A stretch of DNA of 64,000 bases from Rosa chinensis (Eukaryota; Streptophyta; Magnoliopsida; Rosales; Rosaceae). Each line of letters starts with the position of its first letter. The stretch's first letter is position 1. Made by a program: the position numbers and the translations under genes. Below the pieces are notes generated by a model. The model saw only the letters and a program-made list of their open reading frames with translations, did not search any database and was not told the origin of the DNA. Shown here in pieces: positions 37,055 through 47,509 of the stretch. The DNA lies in NCBI RefSeq assembly GCF_002994745.2, contig NC_037092.1, forward strand, positions 86,714,398 to 86,778,397. Reading direction: 5' to 3'.

Positions 37055-38037
37055 TTCAAACCCTCTATATGATCCTTCTCTTTTTCCAGAACAGCAGGGG
37101 AGACGAACAAAGGAAAGTAGCAATTTTTAATCTTCATTTTCTTTATTTCTGCATCGAAGAATGCCTACACATCAACAGAACTATGAGGTAAGCAGCTGTG
37201 CTGGAATTACATTACGATGGCAAATTGTCAAATGAATAGATAAATTAGCAAGCAAAAGCTATTAAAATACTCAATTAGAAGCTACTGGATAAAGTTCATA
37301 ACTTTGAAACTGGGGATGGACATATCACAAGTTCGGCACCAATACTAAATTATACAAGTGCAATGTGTGGTAGTCCAAGATCAGGGGTTTACATAAGGAT
37401 GCCACTAAAAAGTAGCAGTTGGTAAGACAGCTAGAAATAAAACTAGGGAAAAAGAGTCATCTGGCGACCCCCTAAACACTAGACAAACGCATATCACAAT
37501 GCAGACACCAGATAGTTTTTTACTAGCTCTACAAGCGAAAGAAGAACACAATTAACAGATGAAACTGCATCACTAAACATCAAAAGTATACTTACTTGCA
37601 TGGTCTCCCATATTGCCATTTTCCATGGCCTCAAAATATAACAACCAGATATGTCATAGTATTCAATCATCTCACCGAAAACAACAACCTGCACGGAACA
37701 AAAACAACACCCAAAAATCTCGCTTACACTTGTTCAAATAAATTGCCGAACACAACCTAGTTCAAAGAAACATCATACCTCCGAATACCACTCCCCAAAA
37801 TTCTCATCCTTCTTCTTGGTCAAACTGAGGCCGGTTTCTTTCTTCACCTCCTTCTTCTTCCCCCCTAATAATCAGTAACAAATTCCGAGCTAAGCTCACA
37901 GCAAAACGAAATCAAAGTAAAAACCCGAAAATCGAGAAACGAAAAAGCAAGGCAAACTCACCACCACCACCACCACCTCCATGCTTGACTTTCACCTTGG
38001 CATTGGCATTAGGCTTCTTGTCACCGGTGTCAGCCAT
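37055..38037 (-). pseudogene. Captured 5' part of a prolyl-tRNA synthetase gene
   Basis: Exons 38037-37962, 37864-37779, 37688-37596 and 37164 to about 37060 join in phase with GT-AG introns. They begin MADTGDKKPNANAKVKVKHG with a poly-Gly stretch, then [60 protein letters not shown] and [20 protein letters not shown]...KEKDHIEG. This is the N-terminus and the beginning of the class II catalytic core of eukaryote-type cytosolic ProRS. The core continuation is lost: after DHIEG the sequence runs to a stop and joins the kinase fragment. A start codon and intact early exons mean a chimeric transcript is conceivable. Confidence 0.88.
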
Positions 38038-38269
38038 GTCCTGATTGTTCTAACCTAAAATTGGAGCATATCATACACACCACAATTAGGGCTCATTCAA
38101 CAATTCTTAGCAGTTAAAATTCAGACCCAGAAGAACAAAAGCAGAGCAAGACTCAACATTCCAATAACGCCAGGTTGAAATCGGAAACCAAAAAAAAGAG
38201 ATTTAACTTTGGTATTTCCAAGTTTCTGGCAATTCGAATTTTGGTTTAGTAGAAATGAAGCAAAAGAGT

Positions 38270-38827
38270 TTAGGGTTGAAGAAGCTTATGCATTACCTTA
38301 GCGAGCAGAGGGAAGTGAAGAGCGAGGTGATTGAGCTGAGCTGCAATCAGAGGAGGAGAGCTCTCTGAAGACATGGCGTGCTTCGTTGCAGACCGAGAGA
38401 GCGGTGGTGGTTGTGGGTGGCGAGGCTTGAGTGACAGGTCGTTGAGGCGAGAGAGAGTGAAAGCCCGAGCTGCGGCCGCCATGGAACAACCACGAGAGAC
38501 TTGTGGCCTCGTGTGGTGCCTCTCGAATCTTGGGGGCTCGATTCTTGAGCTTCGGCTTCCATAGTGTTCCTCTTCTTCTTCTTCTTCACTCTTTTGATCG
38601 GATTCTTGAGCTTCGGCCATGGTTGCAGACTTGCAGATCGAGATTGAGAGAGCTTTCAGGAGAGATAGGGGTTTCGCACAGAGATAGAGAGAGAGGATGG
38701 TGAGAGAGATCCAAATAGACTGGGATCCAAATAGACTTAGGGTTTGTGAGAGAGGATTGAGATCTGACTGAGATTTAGGGTGTGTCTGAGAGGGGAGTTT
38801 CATTTCGTTTTGTCGAGAGAGTTTCAA
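38270..38827 (-). other. Open frame at the 5' side of the captured block, unrecognised
   Basis: 185-codon minus-strand frame with an internal MAEAQESDQKSEEEEEEEHY and then a Ser/Arg/Pro-rich tail. It sits just inside the right subterminal repeats and upstream of the ProRS start, so it may be a fifth captured gene's 5' end or a promoter/leader. No domain recognised. Confidence 0.35.
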
Positions 38828-38869
38828 GAGTGTAGGAGGTATAATTAAACTTCAAATAAATTCTAAAGT

Positions 38870-39400
38870 GACTCACACAACACAAACGTAACAAACTGTT
38901 GTAAGAGTGCACTACAAAAATCAAAATGTCAAACACATGGAGGGAAATATACCGCGCCCATAGCATTTTGGCTTAAAATGTTGCCGCCTATATTCCAACT
39001 TCACACAACAGAAAAGTATAACTTCTGTTGTCTAATTTCTACAACTTGCACTAGGTTTACCTTGTGGAAGACATTCAAGCAAGCTTCCTCAAAATTTGGC
39101 ATCCAGTTTTCAATCACACAAATGAAACCTCAAGCACCGTTGTATCAAGTAGCCCAAATTTCAGATTTCAAGAGGCAACCAAGACTCGAGAGTGGAGGGA
39201 AATCTGCCGCTCAATTTTTAAGGCTCAGACGACGGTCCATGCTTAATTCCGTTGTGCAATGTAGTTCCGATAAAAAAGTTATCACTTTGTTGGCATTCAC
39301 ACAACAGAATATAATCAGCACCGTTGTATGATAAAACTGACTTCAACACACAACAGATGATTTGTGTTCCGTTGTGTGATTAGTGTTGTGTGATTAACTT
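38870..39400. repeat. Right subterminal repeat region of the CACTA element
   Basis: Scattered ACACAAC, CACACAACAGA and CCGTTGTGTGAT motifs, less regular than on the left, up to the CACTA terminus at 39412. Confidence 0.75.
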
Positions 39401-39412
39401 TTTGTAGTAGTG

Positions 39413-41675
39413 AACATTATATCATTGTTATGACATAAGTATTTTTTTCTAAATATTAAATATATGTTTTTTTTTTTTAACCAAACCCGAAATCGGGTAT
39501 CCATAGGTATATTCATCTAAAGCCAGAATAGGCCGTTACATACCGTTCCATTTTCATTTAAGGACATAGACAGACAAGAAGGTAGTGGTAGTACTCACAA
39601 TAGTACATAGAAATAGACCTACTCATTAGATATTCATGTGCGTAGATATAGCGGAGATCCTCCTTTGGTACTACTCTAGAGGCGCTAGAGATACATAGAG
39701 TGCACCTAACGTGCATTAGCTTCCTGACTTGGTTCATAAACTCTTGGCAAGCGTACGAATCGTTGTCAAGTAAGGGAAGTAATTGGACCTTAGTTTATCG
39801 TACCTCGGGGATTAGGTGTTGGACCTAACCAAGATAATTGGCGGTAAGATACTAAAAGCACACAAGAAAAATAAAAAGTAAAATAAGACTATAAACAATC
39901 AAGGCACCAAGTCTTGGCAATGCTCGGCTTAGCTCACACCAAGCCTATTCAAAGCCACTAACTTGTAGCCTCAAGATGGGTATACACAAACGAGTCGATG
40001 GATTTAATGTTTGAGAGTGGATTTAAACTTAACAAAAAGTAATAAAATGTAAAGTGATTAATAAAAATGCAAGGAAATTAAACTAGAAAAGTGTGAACAA
40101 TATAATGGGAATGTCGGGTGCTAGGAAGGTTTCTTCACCCAAATCTCATGTGTCGGAAGCTAATCTAATATTGATGCAAATTTCCTACTTTGGCGGTAGT
40201 CGTATCCAAGGCGGTTCAAGGCTCAAGGATCGAAATTCCCTTTCATGGTATTCCTACTCCGGTTCAAGGGTCGTAGAAACTCACTTGGCATGAATTAGAG
40301 CCGGTTCAAGGGTCTCTAATTCACATCAAGAGGCCTAAAGATCGAAGAATTAGACTACTAAGCGACCCCCCGCGCATTCATACAACGGGTGTAAATCACC
40401 ATACTTATAACCCCTCGAATACGAAATTGAAGGTTTCTAGCTTAGGAATTAGAGGGGGTCAAGCCTCTAACTCCGTCCTAGACATGCTCAAAATACACAC
40501 CCTAGAGTTGACTAGACTCCTAGACATGCATTTTAACCAAACAAAAATAGATATAAGCATCCATCATATGAAAATTGCATCATTACATTAAAATAAGCAT
40601 CTTTTACACAAGATTTGGACTAGGGCACACAACCCTAGCCCCCAACAACAAATCTACTCACTACCCATCATTAAACAAACATCAATATACAAAATTTAAA
40701 GAGGAACAAAGTGAAGAGAAGTAGGAGTAACAAGAACAAGCCACAAATTGCTATAAAGCAATTATGGCTAGCCCTGAATTATGGCTCCCCACTTTTACCC
40801 AAATTTGATTTGATGAAGATTTTGATGCTTGGGCTTCCCTTTGAATCTTGTGAAATTGATGATAATTAGTGGTGGAGTAGTGAAGAAATTATAGAAAATG
40901 GGTTGGTGGTGGTGAGTTTTGGTGGGAAGAAGAAGAGATGAATATGGGGTGGTTGGTTTGGTGTTAGAAAAAAAAACGGGATGGGTGCGGCCACTGTTGG
41001 TTTCTAGGGTTCCCTTCTGCGTGAGAATAGGATGAATATATATATAGTCCGACGTAGGTGGCTGTTTTGTGGTCAAGAGGAAAGATCATAAGGATACGTG
41101 GCTGCTGGTGATGAGAGGAAAAGGAAAATTGAATCAATTGATAATGGAACATGTGCTGCACCTTTCATCTGATGGCAATAATTCAATTAACCAAATGGTT
41201 AATGGAAAAGAGAAGAGGGTCACACGTGCTGCATAATGAGCAAATGCATTGCCAACAATTTATATAATTAACTAATCAATCAGAGATTGATTAATCAATT
41301 AGCCTCTATTCTCTTTTTTTTTTTTTCCTTTTTCTTTTCTTTGTTAGTGTTGACCACACTTGACCGCTACCATAATTTCGTCATTTTGTCGAAAACTCTT
41401 AGTTGCTCCAATTTCCCACCATTTTCTCTCGTTTCCGCAATTCCGCTTATTTTCTACACAGTAAATAAAAATGGATTAATTACATATTAATTGACATGGG
41501 GATTTGCTTATTTATAGTGTTTTAGATATAATTACACGCATATAAATGCGTATAATCACTTCCTAAAAGGAAATTATTGTAAAAGACTAAGCTAAAACAT
41601 AATTAATGCACTAGGGCCAAAACCCTAGCACAAAAACTCAAAGCGGAGTTCCAAATAGAAACTCTCATATAATTA
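39413..41675. other. Non-coding DNA of probable retrotransposon origin
   Basis: No gene. Near 39748 the sequence TTGGCAAGCGTACGAATCGT, with CGTACCTCGGGGATTAGGTG a little further on, resembles a segment recurrent in large non-autonomous plant LTR elements (recalled, not verified). CGGTTCAAGG motifs recur at 40212-40310. No LTR pair was identified, so this may be an internal piece of a truncated element. Minus-strand frames at 40795-41161 show no domain. Confidence 0.4.
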
Positions 41676-42196
41676 TTATTAATGACTTTATTATGGTGCC
41701 GAAGAGGAACTTAACAGAATTGAAGCCAATCCTTAAGCCCACTCTTCTTTTTTTTTGAACAATTTAAGCCCTTTCTTAAATTTGAGGGCCAGTTATTCAG
41801 TCAATTTTTGTGGCCTCTATACTAGTGTGTATTTGTGCAATTGCTATTTCAATCTATATGTTTTGAATTTCAAAATCTTAGTCCATTTATTTGATAATCT
41901 ATATAAGTCTGACATTTTCATTGTTTTGACGTTATAAAATGTTTGCTTTTATCATAAGTCTTAAATTTTGCAGTAAGATCAAATTTTCATTTATTTGTTT
42001 ACTTTTTTTTTTTTTTGGAAACTAGACTTGATATCAAGGGCAGGCCCAGAAAACAATTCCTGGGAAAAGATCCCAAACCAATATAGCGAATGCAGTACAA
42101 GGGGGTGAAATCGATGCTAAAGGTGAAAAACAATTGTTCATATTCCCAAATCATTTCAAAGTTCAAAATGATGAAGTGACCAAAATTAAAAAAAAT
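41676..42196 (+). repeat. Dispersed repeat, copy 2 (about 0.52 kb)
   Basis: Same-orientation partner of 7586-8113. Landmarks are collinear with small indels. The two copies lie 34 kb apart and outside the recognised elements. Confidence 0.8.
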
Positions 42197-42332
42197 AAAA
42201 GAAATAGAAAAATATAAAATAATTGTGAAACACGAGGATGAAAACACACAACTAAAATTACAATTTGACAAAAGCACAAAACCAAAATTGCAAATTTTCT
42301 TCAATTTAATCGTGAAAATACAATTGATCGAA

Positions 42333-43184
42333 GGGTGGGTTTATTCAGACCTCCAAATTTACTATTTATACCTCCTCTCAAAAATTTTGTCATCAAACTT
42401 CCATATTTACCCTCTTTCTCTCTCTCTCTTCCTTTTTTCTTTGCGTCATCAAGTTCTGATCTGACCAAGATCGACCCTCGTCTTTTCAGGAAACAGAGGA
42501 CCTACAGTCCACCATATATTATCCAGTCTCAGGTATACGTTGAAAATAATATTATCCAGTTACCATTTGAGAATGACGAGGAATTGGTTGTACAAATGAT
42601 GAGGGAGTTGTTACAAGTCATGGAACTGATGGTGTCTTCTGTTCAGAAAGATGTTATGGTATCTCAATAGAGAGATTGCAAATCAGAAACTAAACATAGG
42701 AATTTTGCTCACAAAATTTAAAGATATTGAAATTCCTGAACAACGCTTTTGTTCCTTTGCCTTTCCATTTTAATTAATATCGATAATGTTTTCTTTTGCT
42801 TGCACACTGTACGGAGAGTTATTGACATTCATGATATGGTTCTGAACTATTCTAACTTAATTACTAATGTTTATATATGGCTTTGGAAGACTACTTCTTT
42901 GCCTCATGCTCGAGAATTGAAGAACATTGCTCTAATTTCAATTAATAGATTTACTAGATCAACGTGGTGAAACATTTTTCATAAGTGCAGCTGACACAAC
43001 GTCAACGCCAGGAGGGTTGGAGCAGTGTTATTTGAGGTTGGGCAAGGGGATTCATTCGATAACTAAGTGAGGATTGTACGTATTTGAAATTTTTTTTTAT
43101 TAAGGGGTAAAACAGGATTTTAAAATTTTCAAAAAAATTAGGAGGTCCAAATAGTAAATTTAGAGGTATGAATAGAATTACCCT
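42333..43184. mobile_element. Small Mutator-like element (852 bp) with 9-bp target duplication
   Basis: Perfect 9-bp duplication TTGATCGAA at 42324-42332 and 43185-43193. Inverted ends: left GGGTGGGTTTATTCAGACCT, right (reverse complement) GGGTAATTCTATTCATACCT, both continuing into (C)AAATTTACTATTT(A/G). It has no transposase. An open frame at 42335-42670 includes a compositionally coding-like 3' half (VYVENNIIQLPFENDEELVV), possibly a captured exon, but it is unidentified. Confidence 0.88.
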
Positions 43185-43308
43185 TGATCGAATATAAGTT
43201 TCAGTTTCAAAAAAAATGATGATGAAGGTTTTCAACTTTGGTCTTTATATAAAAGACTGAGGTTAAAAGTTAAAAATTGATAATATATACACCTTACCGA
43301 CATTTTAT

Positions 43309-43943
43309 TAGGGATGGCAAAAATCCCCATCGGGTAGGGTACCCATAGGGTATTCGATCCTAATGGGGAGAAATTCGGGAAAATCGGGTAACGGGGATGG
43401 GGATCCCCAGTATTCGAATTCTGAAATCGGGTACGGGGCGGGGATGGTATTTTGATCCCCATCCCCATACCCACCCAATAAGAATTATACGAAATACATA
43501 TATATATATTTGTTTATTTATTATATATATATATTTTTGATATTATTTATAAATAAATATTTATGTAAACTTCATCTTTTGTCAATATTTAAATTTTGTT
43601 AATAAATATGATAAAAAAGAAGAAGATTCTTTTAATAAAAGATCTTTATCAATATGTTAATTTTCCTTAATTGAAATAAGAAATTTATTTTATTTTGATG
43701 TTCAATTTTAACTTCATATTTTACAATCCATAATTGTTTGTATAAATTTTTATATAATAAATTGGTAATATTCTTAATGGGGATTGGGGCGGGTATGGGG
43801 ACCTAATCCCCAATGGGGACGGGGACGGGGAATCCCCAGTATCTTATTACGGGGATTGGAGAGGGTATGAGGATGAAGAATGAAGTCGGGTATGGGGATG
43901 GTAATTTAATCCCCTTACCCTACCCTCGCCATTGCCATCCCTA
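43309..43943. mobile_element. hAT-type MITE (635 bp)
   Basis: Terminal inverted repeats TAGGGATGGCAA...TTGCCATCCCTA with an 8-bp target duplication CATTTTAT (43301-43308 and 43944-43951). G-runs of the GGGGATGGGGATCCCC kind lie just inside each end, and the centre is AT-rich. No coding capacity. Confidence 0.93.
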
Positions 43944-43994
43944 CATTTTATCCTTGCACCGACTCTACGCTTTATTGGTACACTAGATAACATT

Positions 43995-44012
43995 CCCGCG
44001 CGATGCTGCGGG
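43995..44012 (-). other. Helitron 3' terminal hairpin
   Basis: CCCGC-GCGATGCT-GCGGG on the plus strand: a 5-bp GC stem with an 8-nt loop, 8 nt from the CTAG end. It is the rolling-circle termination signal of Helitrons. Confidence 0.85.
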
Positions 44013-44197
44013 TTTGTTTTTTCTTCTCTCTAATTTATTCGTAATGGTCACAATTGTAAGGTAAAAACTGTTAATTGAAACTGTTTTGATTTTACATATT
44101 ACAAAAACTGGTATTTTATAGTAGAAAAATAAAACTACAACTGTTCTCTCTGCAAGCGAGGATGACTTATAATTAAAAAGAATACATCAATATTTAC

Positions 44198-44316
44198 CAA
44201 AAGAAGAAGCTGAGCTATGGAGCACAGAGGAGGTATATTTATCCTTGCAGATTTCTTGCCTCTAATAGTGATCAGAGGAATCCTATTTCCGCCTAAAAGA
44301 GTGAGGTCACTGTTGC
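44198..44316 (-). pseudogene. Exon-like fragment inside the Helitron, unidentified
   Basis: Flanked by acceptor CTGCAG (44317) and donor G|GTAAAT (44197), it encodes NSDLTLLGGNRIPLITIRGK then KSARINIPPLCSIAQLLLL. Good splice sites suggest a captured host exon. I do not recognise the protein. The remaining Helitron DNA from 44330 to 47500 shows other short exon-like pieces (for example GPWAFYEDFIPNFGRLGSSN from 47055 downward after TTGCAG) but no assignable gene. Confidence 0.35.
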
Positions 44317-47300
44317 CTGCAGAAAGCAATTAGCATGATTTTCTCAGCTATTCTGATAAATAACATGAATGAGATGTTATATTAAAGTAGTACAGATGAA
44401 TAGTAGATTCAGTAATGTCAGAAGCTAATTTATGCTAGTTGTTTGAGATGAAATATAAGATTCCTTTGTCTTTTCTATTGATCAGTACATCATGAACGCA
44501 ACCAGAAGATATGCAAAGCTGTTGAAATCTATGAGGTTAGATACATAATAGTAAAGATAAATAATGGATTGGTAACAAATGGTATAGAAATTATGCTGGT
44601 ACGGAAATTATGCAGGTTATTGAGAGTTATATGCAGCATACGCTTTAAACTATCAGAGGTAACCATTGAGAGATACACTCTCGTTTTGTTCAAATCAAAA
44701 GGGAATGAAAGAATAAAAACGAATAAAAAAAGAAATGTAACAAACAACTTTTCAAGATTTTTGCTTGGTTATTTTATCTATCTGCCTTCGATTAGGATTT
44801 CACTTTGAATAAAGAAACTACCTTATATATCCAGCCATCTACATCAAGTGGCTTTGAATCATTCCACCTTTTTACTCGCTAATGCTTTCTCTTCCTAAAT
44901 TGGGAGACAATTATTTACAAAACCAAAGAATGTGCTCCCAATTCACAACCCAAATCATAAAAAGGAAAAGAAATTCCAGCCCCAATATCATTTACCAATT
45001 TCTTTTAGGCAATTAAGGGACTTTGAATCGTCCTTCTGTTTTTCATCAGTTTTTTATTTTATTTTTTATTTCTTCTTCTTACATTCTTTGAATTTTAAGG
45101 GACAAAGCATACTTCTAGTAGAACATGAAAAATTTAGGGGAAACAAATAAGAATTTGCAAGAGAAGTGAACTCAGTAACCAGCCTTACATTAGTTGCTTG
45201 CATTTGAAGAAGTTGCTTTTAATTATGGAACGTCTGTTCGACTGCTTCTTGCTCATGAAGCTCGATCAGCATATGCCTTCAACTTCACTTTTGATGAGGA
45301 AAGAGACAAACTGCAACTTCTGTTACTGAACAATTGATGAATACACAGATGACTGGAAAGTTTAAGATGAATTTTAACGTGTGAATGAGATTAGTCATCT
45401 AGCAAGTAGCAACAAAGTAACAGAGCCAAAACAAAACAAAAGGTTTAAAGCAACATTGAATGTTAAATTGAGCATCTACAATAATTGACCGAGATCATAC
45501 CTTGCTAGTATGTAATATTCTGGATGGTGTGAATTTGATTTCAACAGCATTAACTTGCTTGCATGAGTTGTAATGATGGGATCCCCACTGAAGCCAAAAC
45601 CAGGCTGCAATGTCTATTTCTTCTTTTTATTGAAAGAAATTGGTATATGCCTGCAGCAGCACATATAAGCAAGAGATTTAGCTATAGCAAGACTGGAAAG
45701 TGTGGTACAAATAAATCCAAATAAATCAATCTACAACTCATGGACAAAAATATTATTGATCGTACACTCTCTCTGAGGCCAATGGCGCAATATTGACCTA
45801 AATGATTTGCAGATTTAAAATTCACAGTCACAGGTTATTCTAACACTAATATTGGCCAGTGGCATGTACATATGGCTATGACAGAATGATTTTGCTTAAA
45901 ACAAAGAAAAACACCTGACCGTTCTATCTCTCGATTATGGCTGAGTTGATAGTCTGGAACAGTCTGAGTATCAAGTTTCAGCAATAATGGAGGTTAACTT
46001 TATATACTTGATACTTTTCAAGAATGTCATTAGTTTCTTCTGTTATTACTTTTTGAGAATATACCAAACATTCAAGTAATTGGCTGACTTTGAAGGATCC
46101 CTATAACTATAGAGGTGATCAAATTTCTTCTGTTTCTATGTTTTTTCTTCTATTTTCAGTTTCTATTACTATCTGCACAATAAAATTGAGTTATCTGCAA
46201 GTCAAATCACCTACAGTTCTCATATATCAAAATGATCACAGAAACGCTCACACATAGCATCACCGATGAAAAGTCCCACTATTGAAATAAGTTAATCATC
46301 TAACTTACTTCAATCAACAAAATTACTAATATAACATTACGAAATCTTAGTTAATCCTATGAAATTTCTGCGATGACCAAGGATATTTTTTGATGAGATA
46401 TGACCGGGTGGATCAAATGTTTCTAATGAATATCATTATCACAACAAAACCCAAATAAAATTTTGCCATTTAAAGAAAGAAAGAATCAAAGATATACCCC
46501 AACCAAGAAAAAAAAAGATGAGGATGAAGAAAAGCCTGAACCTGCACCAAAAACTTGGTATGGTTGCGATCGACAGGTATTGAAGATGAACCCAGCAAAC
46601 TCTGACCTTTCTGTTCTAATTCCTTTGTCTTCTAAGCAGATCCAGCATAGATTGTCTGTTTCTCATTCGCTTCCCGTCGGTGTGAACGACGAAACAAAGA
46701 CAGTGTCACTCTGTCTATCCAACTCTTTAATAGCTCATAGGAGACGTACAGGTGTCAGGGGCAAAGTAGGTAAACCCCAAATAGAAATAAGGTGGTGCAC
46801 TTTGAAAATTCAGAGTTGTGATTGAATTTTGTTTCCTCTTGCCATGGAAATTCTGCTTCAATCCCTGCATTGAATTCATAATTTCTAAGTTGCAGTTCGC
46901 GGTGCTACTAATATGAAATTAGAAAATCAGGGCAGAGAAGACCAGAAAACACAAAAGGCTGAAAGACACCTGCTCAAAGGTAGAAACCTAATCACATTTG
47001 AAGATCCTAGCCGTCCAAAATTTGGGATGAAGTCCTCATAGAACGCCCAGGGTCCCTGCAAAACAACAAATCTGTAAATAACAATATTTTTATAGTGTGC
47101 CTTTGCAATTAACAAAGAGGTATATTAAATGGGGACAAAATCAAAATTCTTCTAAACCCTACTCATGTCCAAACATGGATACAATGGCATATATAGTTAT
47201 ATACTATTGATATGGAAACTAAATCACATGTATGTTATATTTGGATCAACAACTTAAATGTAAAAGGTTTCAAATTAACATCTCACCTATAAGGATACAT

Positions 47301-47509
47301 AAATTCACAAATTCTTGAACCAAAATATGTTATAGACATGGGAGCATTTACAATTACAGGGGAGATGTTCATTACCACTTCTTATAGTTGTTTGCTGTTA
47401 TTTATACAGAGGGAGACATTGAGAGTGAAGTCTTTGTTTTGTCCTTCATATATGAGAATGATTCGTATGTCGATAGATAAAATTTTCCTGTAGCATTGAG
47501 AACTTGATA

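Larger units (their letters stand above)
33285..39412. mobile_element. CACTA (En/Spm-type) element carrying host gene fragments, 6.1 kb
   Basis: Termini are CACTACTACAAAAAG at 33285 and its inverse CTTTTTGTAGTAGTG ending at 39412, with a 3-bp target duplication AAC (33282-33284 and 39413-39415). Both ends have dense subterminal repeats built on ACACAACAG/ACAACGG and CCGTTGTGTG (about 33300-34040 and 38870-39400), as expected for transposase binding in this superfamily. No transposase gene is present. Instead the interior (34.2-38.8 kb) contains minus-strand fragments of at least four host genes with introns retained (separate entries). It is therefore a non-autonomous, gene-capturing CACTA. 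Confidence 0.92.

Noticed and set aside
46463..46825. Lys/Glu-rich plus-strand open frame (KKKKDEDEEKPEPAPK)
   Set aside because: It looks exon-like at first, but it is antisense to the Helitron gene, low complexity and without splice or family support.
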